In this document: positions 1 to 9,303 of the stretch, one piece after another
Numbering within the stretch: position 1 is the first letter of the stretch
Layout: each line of letters opens with the position of its first letter
Assembly: GCF_001298465.1 (NCBI RefSeq)
Contig: NZ_CP012541.1
Span: 1,178,001 to 1,242,000 of the forward strand
Direction of reading: 5' to 3'
Length of the DNA: 64,000 bases
Source of the DNA: Campylobacter concisus
GTDB taxonomy: Bacteria > Campylobacterota > Campylobacteria > Campylobacterales > Campylobacteraceae
Made by a program: the position numbers and the translations under genes
Notes under the pieces: generated by a model
What the model saw: the letters and a program-made list of their open reading frames with translations, nothing else
What the model was told of the DNA's origin: nothing
Databases searched by the model: none

Positions 1-677
1 TATATGCGAGGTTTTTACCTTTTAGAAACTACAACTTTGATCTAGCCATTATCGTTTTTATAGTCTTGTCATTTTACTTTTTTATAATAGGCTTTATACC
101 AAGCTTTTTGCGAGCGTTCTTAATGAGCATTTTAGGATTTTATTGCACGTTAAAAGGCGTCAAAATTTTAAACTTCAAAACACTTTTTATAGTGGCACTT
201 GTTAGCATATCGCTCTTTCCGCAGCTACTTTTTAGCGTAGGTTTTTACTTTTCACTCATGGGCGTCTTTTACATATTTTTATATTTTAAACACCTAAAAG
301 ATAAATTTTCGCCCTTCATTCATCTTATACTTTTAAATTTATATGTTTGCTTTGCAATGGAAATTTGCGTGCTTTATTTCTTTCCACTCATTAGCTTACA
401 GCAGCTTAGCGTCCTTGCCATCAACTACATCTTTAGCGTTTTTTATCCATTAAGCGCCGCACTTCACATCGCTTTGTATGGCGACATTTTTGATGGATTG
501 CTAAATAATGTTTTAAATTTTAGACTAAGCTCAACTAAAATTTTCGTGCCAGCTATTATTTTTATATTTTATAATATCGCTTCGCTTCTAGCTATAAAAT
601 TTAGATCAATATTCTACATTTTGCCACTATTTGGACTTCTGTGTTTTGCTATTGCCAGCTATAAAATTTACGCCTAA
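1..677 (+). CDS. comEC: ComEC/Rec2-family DNA uptake channel, C-terminal part (partial at left edge)
   Basis: The reading frame is open from base 3 through the left edge, so the gene starts outside the window; an internal ATG at 66 is not the real start. About 225 residues are visible, almost all hydrophobic, with six or more membrane segments. The opening residues RFLPFRNYN, then a helix, then the IPSFLRAFLMS stretch resemble the Competence domain of ComEC/Rec2, the inner-membrane channel that passes single-stranded DNA into the cytoplasm. No C-terminal metallo-lactamase domain follows, as is usual for the shorter epsilonproteobacterial forms. It ends in TAA at 675-677, overlapping the 3' end of the convergent EamA gene by four bases. 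The family assignment rests on pattern recognition of this hydrophobic core. Confidence 0.8.
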   Translation, partial: YARFLPFRNYNFDLAIIVFIVLSFYFFIIGFIPSFLRAFLMSILGFYCTLKGVKILNFKTLFIVALVSISLFPQLLFSVGFYFSLMGVFYIFLYFKHLKDKFSPFIHLILLNLYVCFAMEICVLYFFPLISLQQLSVLAINYIFSVFYPLSAALHIALYGDIFDGLLNNVLNFRLSSTKIFVPAIIFIFYNIASLLAIKFRSIFYILPLFGLLCFAIASYKIYA

Positions 678-1537
678 GCGATCTTCATACCATAAAATTT
701 CATTATCTTGTTGTGAATTATCAAAGATATATACATTATAACAGCGCCTAAAATTAGCCTAGTTAAGTCTGTGTCCTTTTGCCAAAAGACTAAATTTACG
801 ATGATAGCAGCTGGAATGAGAGCGTTATTCATGATAGCAAGCACGCCGCTATCGACCTCGCAAGCACCTTTGTTCCACATAAAATACCCTAGCCCACTAG
901 CGACCACGCCAAGCCATAAAAGCACTAAAATTTGCGTTAAAGTAAGTGAAAATTTGGCTGGATTGCCAAGAGTAAGAAGCGCAACGACAGCTACAAAAAA
1001 TGCACCAAAGTGAAAGTAGCCAAAGACATTTTTTTGATCCACGTCAAATTTTTCTAAAAGTGCCTTATATGCGCTCTGCCCTGCCCCAAAGCAGATATTT
1101 GCCGCTTGCACTAGCAAAAAGCCCTTTAATACACCATCGTTTATAGCGCCGTATTTTATAATCAAAGCTCCAAAAACCGCAACGCCAACACTAAATAGAT
1201 AAAGTGGCCTAAATTTAAAGCTAAATGCGTCGTATATGAGCGTCACATAAAACGGCGTAAAAATGGTAAAAAGTGCGACTTCTGGAACACTTAGATACAA
1301 AAATGAATTGTAATAAAATAGATACATAAGTCCTATTTGCACCGCTCCGATCGCCATTATGCCAAATGCTAGCTTTGGACTGATACCACGAAATTTTGTA
1401 AATGGCAAAAAGACTAAGCTCGCAAGCGCAACCCGAATAAAAACAGCCAAATAGCTATCAACCTTGCCAGCTAAAAACTCACCTATCAAACTAAAGCTAA
1501 ACGCCCACAAAATGGTTACAAAGATTAGTTTATTCAA
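674..1537 (-). CDS. EamA/DMT-superfamily membrane transporter
   Basis: A 287-residue protein with about ten transmembrane helices arranged as two EamA repeats, the drug/metabolite transporter fold. The N-terminal pattern (short first helix, then PF and R residues after helix 2) and a second repeat starting near residue 140 with FGAGQSAYK fit the family. Substrate cannot be read from the sequence; members export amino acids, purines or drugs. It is the last gene of the minus-strand run, its start overlapping the end of the TolC-like gene by eight bases, so it is probably co-transcribed with the efflux pump. Its stop overlaps that of comEC. Confidence 0.85.
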   Translation of the reverse strand: MNKLIFVTILWAFSFSLIGEFLAGKVDSYLAVFIRVALASLVFLPFTKFRGISPKLAFGIMAIGAVQIGLMYLFYYNSFLYLSVPEVALFTIFTPFYVTLIYDAFSFKFRPLYLFSVGVAVFGALIIKYGAINDGVLKGFLLVQAANICFGAGQSAYKALLEKFDVDQKNVFGYFHFGAFFVAVVALLTLGNPAKFSLTLTQILVLLWLGVVASGLGYFMWNKGACEVDSGVLAIMNNALIPAAIIVNLVFWQKDTDLTRLILGAVIMYISLIIHNKIMKFYGMKIA

Positions 1538-2765
1538 TTATCACCTCATTTATTTTTCTTGCACATTCAAAAAAATACTCAAGTTTGTTTAGCTCAAGTA
1601 AATCGCCATCAAGTATGAAATTTGCCCTATCGCTAAAATTTTTCTCACTCACAAACAAAAATTCTTCATATTTTATCTCGCCATCAAGATAGCCATTTAA
1701 CAAATCAACAAAATCACTATCAAGCTTATCTTGCTTCAAATCTTGCAAATTTAACTTTGCACTTAAGCCTTTGATCGTGCTTTCTAGCTCTTTTAGGCGA
1801 GTGATTATCCTATTTTCTTCATCGCTTAGATCAAGTACCGCCTTTTGCTCTTCAATGCGCTTAACTTGACTTTGCTTGCTAAGACTTAAGCTATCTGGCA
1901 GCTTCCACTCAAACTCCACTCTAGGCCTGTTCGCATCAGCGTAAGCGCCTATCATCTGTGAAGTCGTCCTCTCACCTTTTTTAAAGCTGTTATTATTCAC
2001 ACTTTGCGTATCTTTTAAGTAAATTTTTGGAGCAAATTTGCTCTTTTGCTTCTCGTTTTCTTGCTCTTTTATAAATTTTTCTTGCTCCATCGCCCCAAGC
2101 TTGGCGCTTAGATCATCCTTGCTAAAATCAGGCATCACTATCTTTGAGCCAGCATTAAAGCCGATCTCGCCGTTTGAGAGCAAATTTATCCTTGAGTTTA
2201 GCTCGGCTAGCTTAAGCCCAAGCTCGTCTAGCTCAGCTCTTTTTTTATTTAACGTGAAATTTATCGCATCAAACTCAGCTTTATTTATCTCGCCATACTC
2301 AAACCAAAACTCATTTTCAGCCGCAGCTTTTGCAAAGCTATCTACAAATTTTGTCTCTAAATTTATAAGCGAATTTAGCGCAACAGCGTTGAAATAGACC
2401 CTTGCGACCTGAAAAGCGGTTAAATTCATCAGCTCTTCATCTTTGTAAATTTTCTCCACACCCTTGTGGTCTAAAATTTTATCAGCAGCCTCACTCGCAC
2501 CGCCATCAAAGATAAGATACTCAACCTTTGCCGTGATAGATCCCGCCTTTGTCATATATCCGCCCTTTATCTCATCAGGCACAAAGGTATATCTGCCATC
2601 AAGGGATAAATTTAGCTTTTTACTTTTATTTTTATTTATATATTCATTTTTATTAAATTCTTTCAAGCTTTCAAGCCTTGCACTTTGCGCTAGAGCGATG
2701 ATCTCTAGTAAATTTCCAGCCCAAAGAGGCAAAGCAAAGAGCAAAACCGCCAAAATCTTCTTCAA
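1530..2765 (-). CDS. TolC-family outer-membrane efflux protein (second copy in operon)
   Basis: A 411-residue protein with a signal peptide (MKKILAVLLFALPLWA), then the long alpha-helical, Lys/Glu-rich architecture of TolC-like channels. The EYLIFDGGAS segment near residue 85 matches the FDGG motif at the start of the TolC beta-barrel strand. The protein should trimerise to form an outer-membrane exit duct. It overlaps the RND pump gene by four bases (ATGA), so translation is coupled. This operon also carries another TolC-like gene at its 5' end; the two share the FDGGA motif but are clearly diverged. Which one docks to the pump is unknown. Confidence 0.87.
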   Translation of the reverse strand: MKKILAVLLFALPLWAGNLLEIIALAQSARLESLKEFNKNEYINKNKSKKLNLSLDGRYTFVPDEIKGGYMTKAGSITAKVEYLIFDGGASEAADKILDHKGVEKIYKDEELMNLTAFQVARVYFNAVALNSLINLETKFVDSFAKAAAENEFWFEYGEINKAEFDAINFTLNKKRAELDELGLKLAELNSRINLLSNGEIGFNAGSKIVMPDFSKDDLSAKLGAMEQEKFIKEQENEKQKSKFAPKIYLKDTQSVNNNSFKKGERTTSQMIGAYADANRPRVEFEWKLPDSLSLSKQSQVKRIEEQKAVLDLSDEENRIITRLKELESTIKGLSAKLNLQDLKQDKLDSDFVDLLNGYLDGEIKYEEFLFVSEKNFSDRANFILDGDLLELNKLEYFFECARKINEVIIE

Positions 2766-5700
2766 ATTCTCTCCCTTTCATAAAATTTTCTTATAAATTT
2801 ATCAAGATTATAAACCCAAGCAAAGAGCACTGGCACGACAAGCAAGCTTAGCAAAGTCGAGCTAATGAGCCCAAAGATGATGCTTATAGCCATAGGCGAA
2901 TTGGCTTCAAAGCCAGCTCCTCTGCCAAGAGCAAGTGGCAACATGGCAAATATCATCGCAAAAGTGGTCATCAAAACAGCCCTTAGACGCTTTTTTGCAG
3001 CCATTTTCACAGCTTCGTTTGCCTCTATGCCGTTATTTGCAAAGTGGTTTGCAAAATCAACGACTAAGATAGCGTTTTTACCAACCATGCCAAAGAGCAA
3101 GATGACGCCAACCATGACAAATAGGCTAAATGGATTGCCACTTATAAAAAGTCCGATCACGACGCCACAAAAGGCAAGTGGCATGGCTAGCATGATAAGA
3201 AATGGCAGCAAAAAGCTCTCATAAAGTGCAGCAAGCACCATGTAAATAAGCACAGCACTAGCGCTCACTGTAAAGATAAAAGAAGCGTTCGTATCGTCCA
3301 TCAGCTCCACAAATCCAAGAAATTTATACTTGAAATTTGCTGGCAAAATTTCATCAAGCTTCTTTGAAATTTCATTTGCCACGCTATTTAGCGGCGCGTT
3401 GTTTTTGGTATTTGCTAGAAATTTTATCTCATCAGCTCTATTAAACCTCGAAATACTAGCTGGCTTTTGCTCAAAACTAATCGTCGCCACATCACCAAGT
3501 GTCACGAAAAAGCCCTCTTTGCTTCTTATCTTGGTCTTTAAGATATCATCTGTATCGCTTCTAAATTTATCATCAAGACGCATGTAAAGCTCATACTCTT
3601 TGCCATTTTCGTTTTCAAAAACAGAGACCTCGTTCTGGCTAAATGCGCTATAAACAGCACTTGCAACGCTAGCTTTATCTAAAATTAGCCTCTTTGCCTT
3701 ATCTTCATCAATAGAAATTTGCACACGCTTTAGCAGATCCTCTTCAGGAGAATTTACGTCCGTTGCGTCATTTATCTCTTTTAGCATTTTGCTGATCTTT
3801 GGTACAAATTTTTCTAACTCTTTGCCATTTTCAGAAGTGATAGTAAGCTTTACTGGCTGCACATCGCCACCTTCAACCACTGGCAGATCAGCCACGATGA
3901 CGCTCATATCATCACTCTTTAGTCTGTCACGAAAACTTTGCATGATAGCGTTTTGCCGCTCGTGATTAACCCTATCTTTTAGCTCCTTTAGCCTAACGTA
4001 AGCCTTTACAAGATAGGGCTGCTTGGCGTCTGTGTAGCCAAGGATGAAGTACGCATAAGCAACCTGAGGATCGGCATTTATGAGTGAAATTTTATCTTTT
4101 AGCTTATCTTTGCTAGCTTGCAGGCTAAGTGAGGGATCGAGCTTAAAGTAGATGTTAAACTCTGAGTTATCCTCGCTTGGCATGAAGTCGCCACCTACAA
4201 ATTTAGCCAGAGTAAACGAGCAAACAACGACCACAAGCGTTATGGCTAAAAATATGAGCTTAAATTTAAGAGCTAAGGCTAAAATTTTCTCATAGAAATT
4301 TTCAAGCGCTTCAAAAAATGGCTCGCTCTTTAGAAAAAAGCCACTTTGTTTGGCATTTACAAACCTAGCGCTAAGCGTTGGCACAAGAAATATGCTCACA
4401 AAAAACGATATTACAATGCCAGCTGCCACGCTCATCGCAAATGAGTTAAAGTATTTGCCAACGATGCCACTCATAAAGGCGATAGGCACAAAGACGCAAA
4501 GCAGAACGAGCGAGATCGCAAAGACGCTAAATGCTATCTCTTTTATGCCTGCAAAGCTTGCTTTTAGGGCATTTGGCTCATCTTTTAGCTTGCTAGCGAT
4601 ATTTTCAGTGACAACTATCGCATCATCGATGAAAATTCCAATGCCAAGCGTTAATGCGATAAGGCTTAAGCGATTTATATCGTATCCTAGGGCATTTATG
4701 ATGAAAAATGTCGCCACGATGCTAGTTGGTATCGCTACGACTGAGATGATGGTGATCGAGAAATTTCTTAAAAATAGATATACGATCACGATGGTTAGCA
4801 AGATACCAAGGATCATATCAAAGGCGGTTTGATCGATGTGCTTTTGTATCACTTCGCTCTTATCATAAGCTATTTTTACGTCGTATTCGCTGCCAAGCAG
4901 GCTTTTAAACTGATCTAGCTTTGACTTAGCTAGAGCGATCACGGTTAGAGCGTTTGCGTCTGGAGCTAGTTCAAGACCAAGCAAGACGCCACTTTTTTTA
5001 TCCATTATCGCTGCTTCGTTTGCATCTTTATAAGAGAGATCAACGCTTGCGATATCTTTTAAAAATACCCCTTGTTTGATCGTTAAATTTCTTATCTCAT
5101 CTATGCTTTTGGCGCTGAAATTTGACTTGATCGCCATTTGGATCTGCTCATTTTCTATCTTGCCAAGTGGCGCTTTTAAATTTTCAACCTTTATTAAATT
5201 TGCCACTTCGTTTGCACTAAGGGCGTTTTTATCAAGTTTAAATCTATCTAGTAAAATTTTCACCGCTGGCTCTAAAAAACCATTTGTCTTGACCTTTGAA
5301 ACGCCACTAATGCGCTCCAAAAATGGCTTTGCCACGTCATCGATCTCTTGCATTAGCTTAGTTTCATTACCATCGAGCCTTGTGATAAAGAGGCTAAAGA
5401 CAGATGACGAGAGACCATTTAGCTTTTCTATCTCGTAGTTTGCGCCAACTCTCGCCTTTTGCATCTTATCGCGAACGTCATTTGTAGCGCTCTCTAGGTC
5501 TTTGTTTAGCTCAAATTCGATGCTAACTACACTTAGATTATCAAAGCTTGTTGAGTAAATTTTCTTGATACCTTCAATGCTTGAAATTTCATCTTCGATC
5601 TTTTGTGTGATCTTAGTTTTTATATAGTTCATATCGCCGTTTGCGTAGGTCGTGATCTTTACTATTGGGATATTTACTTGTGGGTATAAATTTACATTCA

Positions 5701-5788
5701 TCGTCTTTAGCGAGTAGATACCAAAGACAACGAGGCTTAAGAATATCATAAGCGTAGTTATGGGGCGGTTGATGGCTGTTTTTATCAT
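2762..5788 (-). CDS. RND-superfamily efflux pump, inner-membrane transporter (HAE1/AcrB type)
   Basis: A 1008-residue proton-driven exporter. It has the expected layout: N-terminal helix, large periplasmic porter domain (about residues 40-320), six-helix bundle, second periplasmic loop (about 535-830) and last helices. The paired aspartates of the proton relay are in IFIDDAIVV (about residues 388-389), and the partner lysine is in GMVGKNAILVVDF near residue 920, so it should be active. It starts MIKTAINRPI and overlaps both the adaptor gene and the following TolC gene by four bases. Substrate is unknown. It is not CmeB by context: CmeABC has a single TolC-like gene. Confidence 0.92.
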   Translation of the reverse strand: MIKTAINRPITTLMIFLSLVVFGIYSLKTMNVNLYPQVNIPIVKITTYANGDMNYIKTKITQKIEDEISSIEGIKKIYSTSFDNLSVVSIEFELNKDLESATNDVRDKMQKARVGANYEIEKLNGLSSSVFSLFITRLDGNETKLMQEIDDVAKPFLERISGVSKVKTNGFLEPAVKILLDRFKLDKNALSANEVANLIKVENLKAPLGKIENEQIQMAIKSNFSAKSIDEIRNLTIKQGVFLKDIASVDLSYKDANEAAIMDKKSGVLLGLELAPDANALTVIALAKSKLDQFKSLLGSEYDVKIAYDKSEVIQKHIDQTAFDMILGILLTIVIVYLFLRNFSITIISVVAIPTSIVATFFIINALGYDINRLSLIALTLGIGIFIDDAIVVTENIASKLKDEPNALKASFAGIKEIAFSVFAISLVLLCVFVPIAFMSGIVGKYFNSFAMSVAAGIVISFFVSIFLVPTLSARFVNAKQSGFFLKSEPFFEALENFYEKILALALKFKLIFLAITLVVVVCSFTLAKFVGGDFMPSEDNSEFNIYFKLDPSLSLQASKDKLKDKISLINADPQVAYAYFILGYTDAKQPYLVKAYVRLKELKDRVNHERQNAIMQSFRDRLKSDDMSVIVADLPVVEGGDVQPVKLTITSENGKELEKFVPKISKMLKEINDATDVNSPEEDLLKRVQISIDEDKAKRLILDKASVASAVYSAFSQNEVSVFENENGKEYELYMRLDDKFRSDTDDILKTKIRSKEGFFVTLGDVATISFEQKPASISRFNRADEIKFLANTKNNAPLNSVANEISKKLDEILPANFKYKFLGFVELMDDTNASFIFTVSASAVLIYMVLAALYESFLLPFLIMLAMPLAFCGVVIGLFISGNPFSLFVMVGVILLFGMVGKNAILVVDFANHFANNGIEANEAVKMAAKKRLRAVLMTTFAMIFAMLPLALGRGAGFEANSPMAISIIFGLISSTLLSLLVVPVLFAWVYNLDKFIRKFYERERI

Positions 5789-6528
5789 TTATTTTCGCCG
5801 ATTATCACTTTTCCTTGACCAAACATGCCAGGTTTTAGTCCAGTGTCATAAGCCTGGGCGTAAAATTTTCTAGTCTCTCGCTTAATCTCTGGATAGATGA
5901 GAGCGATTTTTACCTCTTTTTCCTCGCTTGTTGCGTCAAGCTTAAATTTAAACGTATCTCCAACTTTTACTAAATTTGCATATTTTTCATCGATCGCTAT
6001 TAAAATTTTAGCCTCTTCAGAGTTTAAGACAAAGGCTGGCTGAAGCGGCGAAGCACTCTCGCCAAGCTCGACATTTTTACTAGCTATGACGCCATCAAAT
6101 GGAGCTTTTAAAACGGCCTTTTTAAGGCGATCTTGCGCATTTAAAATAGCAATTTGTGCACTTTGAACCCGAAGTATCGCTTCGTCAAATTTATACTTTA
6201 CCTCGTCAAATTCTTGCTTTGAAGTGACGTTCCTTACTTGAGTAAATTTGCTTAAAGTATTTTTTGCAAATTCACTAGCGTTTTTTGCCAGCTCAAGATC
6301 ATTTTTTGCCTTTTTAAGAGCGATTTCTAGGCTGCTTTGATCAAGAATAGCTAGCACGTCGCCCTTTTTAACATGGCTTGATACATCTACAAAAATTTTA
6401 TCCACCTTGCCACTACCCTCAAATGCAAGCTTTGAGCTTTGCTTAGCATAGACTTCAAAATCAGCAAAAATTTCTTCACTAGCAAATGAAAAAATGCCAA
6501 ATATCATTAAAATTATCAGCTTTTTCAA
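5785..6528 (-). CDS. RND efflux periplasmic adaptor (membrane fusion protein)
   Basis: A 247-residue protein with an N-terminal signal peptide, a split lipoyl (barrel-sandwich) domain (VDVSSHVKKGDVLAILD and ILKAPFDGVIASKNVELGE) around a helical hairpin, and a short beta-barrel domain. It is smaller than AcrA/CmeA (about 370-400 residues), lacking most of the membrane-proximal domain, and no lipobox cysteine is evident. It should bridge the pump and a TolC channel. Start and stop each overlap the neighbouring gene by four bases. The compact size recalls minimal adaptors of epsilonproteobacterial HefABC-like systems; that comparison is from family knowledge. Confidence 0.88.
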   Translation of the reverse strand: MKKLIILMIFGIFSFASEEIFADFEVYAKQSSKLAFEGSGKVDKIFVDVSSHVKKGDVLAILDQSSLEIALKKAKNDLELAKNASEFAKNTLSKFTQVRNVTSKQEFDEVKYKFDEAILRVQSAQIAILNAQDRLKKAVLKAPFDGVIASKNVELGESASPLQPAFVLNSEEAKILIAIDEKYANLVKVGDTFKFKLDATSEEKEVKIALIYPEIKRETRKFYAQAYDTGLKPGMFGQGKVIIGENK

Positions 6529-7790
6529 TCTCTAATCCTCTCCAAAATCGGCTCGCCATTTTCAAAAAAGAACTCCGCTTTTTTGATCTCAAGCTCATCC
6601 TTTGCACTCTCAAAAAGGCTAATGGCATCAAATTTCTGAGAGAGCGCCTCAAGTAGGTCGCTATATCCCAAAAGCCCAGAGTTATACTTCTCATAGCTAG
6701 CTTTTAATGCCAAATCGCTTGCTCTTACATATTCGTTTAGTGAAGCAATTTTTGAAGTAAGCACCACGATTTCACTTTGCAAATTTTTAAGCTTTGTCTC
6801 GTTTTCACGCCTTTTATACTCCAAATTTAGCCTTGCCTCATCAAGTGCGATCTTTTGAGCCTGACTCATCTTACTAGTGGCGAAAAAATCAAAAATTTTC
6901 CATTTAAAAGCGATACCAAATTTATTGCCGTGAGTATCTTCTTTTAAGTATTTATCCACGTATGAGCGGTAAGAACTAAATCTGCCTAGATCGATATCGT
7001 AATTATTTTTATAAAATCCATATGTGTCATAAAGCAAAATTTGAGGCAAAAAGCCAGCCTTTGCCTCGCTAAGCTTAGCTTCACTTAAAAATATATCTTG
7101 GCTTAGTCTATCAAGCTCAGCATTCTTTGAAGCTAAATTTGAGCTAATATCAGCCATCTTTGCTCCGGCTACTGGTAAAATTTTCTCACCAGTTAGCAAA
7201 TTTATCTCATTTAAAATTTGCTCCATTTTGTTTTTGTATTCAAGCTGCGTGCTATTAGCTAAGTAATATTTAGCCTTTACATTCTCAAGCTCATCTTTTG
7301 CGGCAAGGCCTGCTTTGTTTGCCTTTTCAAGCTTATCTAAAACACCTTTTAAAAAATTTGCCTGAGCGTTTTTGGCTGCGATTATATTTTCAAGCGCTAG
7401 AGCATTAAAGTATAAATTTACAGCCTTAAGTGCAAGGTAGTTTTTAGCTTCATCACTTGCTATGGCGGCTTTGTTTTTTAAAAGCTGGCTCGTCTTTAGC
7501 CTAGCCTCTCTAGCCCCGCCATCATATAGTAAAAAATCAATTCTAGCCAGCACACCGGCTGACTCTTTAGCGACTACGCTTGGAAAAGTGCTTGCATTTT
7601 TGCCGTATGAGCCCTCTAAGCTAAGGCTTGGCATATATGAGCTTAATGCGGCTTCATCGTTTAAATTTGCTCTTTTTAGCTCAAGCTCTTTGATCTTTGA
7701 AATTTCATTTTGCGTTGCCTTGTTTGCGATCACGCCTAAATTTGAACCAAGCAAAAATACCGGCAAAAAAATGAATAAAAATTTTTTCAT
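6525..7790 (-). CDS. TolC-family outer-membrane efflux protein (first copy in operon)
   Basis: A 421-residue protein with signal peptide (MKKFLFIFLPVFLLGS) and TolC-like helical domain; the RIDFLLYDGGARE segment near residue 88 is the family YDGG motif. Its ATG shares one base with the TAA of fliP (TAATG at 7788-7792), with no strong ribosome-binding site, so it probably depends on coupling to fliP translation. It overlaps the adaptor gene by four bases. With the adaptor and RND pump it makes a complete tripartite system even without the second tolC gene downstream. Confidence 0.87.
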   Translation of the reverse strand: MKKFLFIFLPVFLLGSNLGVIANKATQNEISKIKELELKRANLNDEAALSSYMPSLSLEGSYGKNASTFPSVVAKESAGVLARIDFLLYDGGAREARLKTSQLLKNKAAIASDEAKNYLALKAVNLYFNALALENIIAAKNAQANFLKGVLDKLEKANKAGLAAKDELENVKAKYYLANSTQLEYKNKMEQILNEINLLTGEKILPVAGAKMADISSNLASKNAELDRLSQDIFLSEAKLSEAKAGFLPQILLYDTYGFYKNNYDIDLGRFSSYRSYVDKYLKEDTHGNKFGIAFKWKIFDFFATSKMSQAQKIALDEARLNLEYKRRENETKLKNLQSEIVVLTSKIASLNEYVRASDLALKASYEKYNSGLLGYSDLLEALSQKFDAISLFESAKDELEIKKAEFFFENGEPILERIRD

Positions 7791-8521
7791 TAGTGAAAGC
7801 TTTTTACAAGATTTCCTATTAGTAAATTCCAGCCATCAACAAGCACGAATATGAGCAGTTTAAATGGTAGTGAGATCATTACAGGAGGAAGCATCATCAT
7901 ACCCATAGCCATCAGCACTGAGCTTACGACCATGTCGATGACAAGAAATGGTAAATAGAGCAAAAACGCTATCTCAAAAGATGTCTTTAGCTCACTTATC
8001 ATGAAAGCTGACATTGCGATACTTAGCGGTATCTCTTCGATATTTGCTGGATTTTGTAAATTTCTAATCCTAAAGAAAAGCGCAAGGTCTTTTTCTCTTG
8101 TGTTTTTTACCATAAATTCTTTAAATGGCTTTAAGCTTTTATCAAGCATCTCTTCATAGCCTATCTGCTCGGCTATATAAGGCTTTATGCCATCGTTATA
8201 GCTCTTTTGCCCAACTGGCTCCATAATAAAAAATGTAAGAACCATCGCAAGTGAGATGAGTACTGTTGAAGGTGGAACTTGTTGCGTGCCCATCGCTTGG
8301 CGCAAAAATGAAAATACGATAACAAGCCTTAAAAAACTTGTCATCATAAAAATGAGCGAAGGAGCAAGTGCAAGTGCGGTGAGAATTAGTAAAACATTTA
8401 GAGAATTTACTAGTTGTTCAGCATTTGCAGGAGAATTTAGACTTAAATTTATAGTTGGCAAGGCCGGATCAGCCCCAAAAACCACACAAAATAAAACCGC
8501 TAAGCTAAGCAGTGCTTTCAA
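7790..8521 (-). CDS. fliP: Flagellar type III export apparatus protein FliP
   Basis: A 243-residue protein with a cleavable signal peptide, then the FliP family core: PSLIFMMTSFLRLVIVFSF at about residues 54-72, RQAMGTQQVPPS near 74, and a C-terminal helix pair with GMMMLPPVMISLPFK. FliP forms the FliPQR export gate in the flagellar basal body. In C. jejuni, fliP also sits back to back with glmU (from memory); here motAB lies between them. The gene follows motB by two bases and runs into a tolC-like gene, so the flagellar genes and the efflux system appear to share a transcript. Confidence 0.95.
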   Translation of the reverse strand: MKALLSLAVLFCVVFGADPALPTINLSLNSPANAEQLVNSLNVLLILTALALAPSLIFMMTSFLRLVIVFSFLRQAMGTQQVPPSTVLISLAMVLTFFIMEPVGQKSYNDGIKPYIAEQIGYEEMLDKSLKPFKEFMVKNTREKDLALFFRIRNLQNPANIEEIPLSIAMSAFMISELKTSFEIAFLLYLPFLVIDMVVSSVLMAMGMMMLPPVMISLPFKLLIFVLVDGWNLLIGNLVKSFH

Positions 8522-8523
8522 GA

Positions 8524-9303
8524 CTAATTCCTCATATCAAGGATACTTTTCTTAGTAGCCTCTTTGTTTTTTGGTTCAAGAGAGACGAAGTGAATTTCTA
8601 CTCTATTGTTTTTTGCCCTACCCTCTTCTGTATTATTAGTAGCAATAGGATCAAACGAAGCCTTTCCTGAAGCTATCAGCCTATTTTGCGGCACTCCATC
8701 GCTACTAAGCTGTTCTACTACACTTAAAGCTCTTGCAGTTGAAAGTTGCCAGTTGTTTTTATAAGCTGAGTCTTTATTTGGCTCTATGTTATCGGTATGT
8801 CCGATGATATCGACCTTTACTTCATTTGGCATTTTTGCCACAATCATACCTATACGTTTTAAAAATAACTTTGCATCTTCGCCAGAAATTTCAGCACTAT
8901 CCTTATCAAAAAGCATGGCTGCCGGAAGCCTTACGATAAAGCCATCTTCGCTCTCTTCCATCGTAATCTCAGGTGCACCACTAGCAGTTAGTAGCTCATT
9001 TATTTTTTTAACTGTCGCGCTTAGCTCGCTTTGTGAGCCTTTTTGCCTGCTTGATTTTTTCGCACGAGTACTTTCTGGGTCTGTCTCTTTTTCTATCTGA
9101 TTTTCGGGTCTAGCACCGCCTTCAAGTACGCTTAGAGCGCCAGCTAACGAGCCAACAGCAGCCTCCATCTTTTTAGCATCCATTGTTGCCATCGAAAGAA
9201 GTAAAACGAAAAAGCAAAGCAAAAGCGACATGAGATCGCCAAAAGTAGCAAGCCACTCAGGCATACACTTTGGGCAATCTTTAGGATCTATTAATTTACC
9301 CAT
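8524..9303 (-). CDS. motB: Flagellar motor stator protein MotB
   Basis: A 259-residue protein with one transmembrane helix near residues 17-40. The plug/ion-binding segment ATFGDLMSLLLCFFVLLLS carries the single conserved aspartate used for proton passage. A charged linker (about residues 75-100) leads to a C-terminal OmpA-like peptidoglycan-binding domain with IIGHTDNIEPN and NNWQLSTARA. It shares one base with motA (ATG after TAA overlap) and is followed by fliP after two bases. Together with MotA it forms the torque-generating stator anchored to peptidoglycan. Confidence 0.96.
   Translation of the reverse strand: MGKLIDPKDCPKCMPEWLATFGDLMSLLLCFFVLLLSMATMDAKKMEAAVGSLAGALSVLEGGARPENQIEKETDPESTRAKKSSRQKGSQSELSATVKKINELLTASGAPEITMEESEDGFIVRLPAAMLFDKDSAEISGEDAKLFLKRIGMIVAKMPNEVKVDIIGHTDNIEPNKDSAYKNNWQLSTARALSVVEQLSSDGVPQNRLIASGKASFDPIATNNTEEGRAKNNRVEIHFVSLEPKNKEATKKSILDMRN

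Noticed and set aside
2038-5438. Several plus-strand open frames of 85-160 codons opposite the efflux genes
   Set aside because: They are antisense to clear RND and TolC genes, Ser/Phe/Lys-rich as expected from the complementary frame, and lack recognisable motifs.
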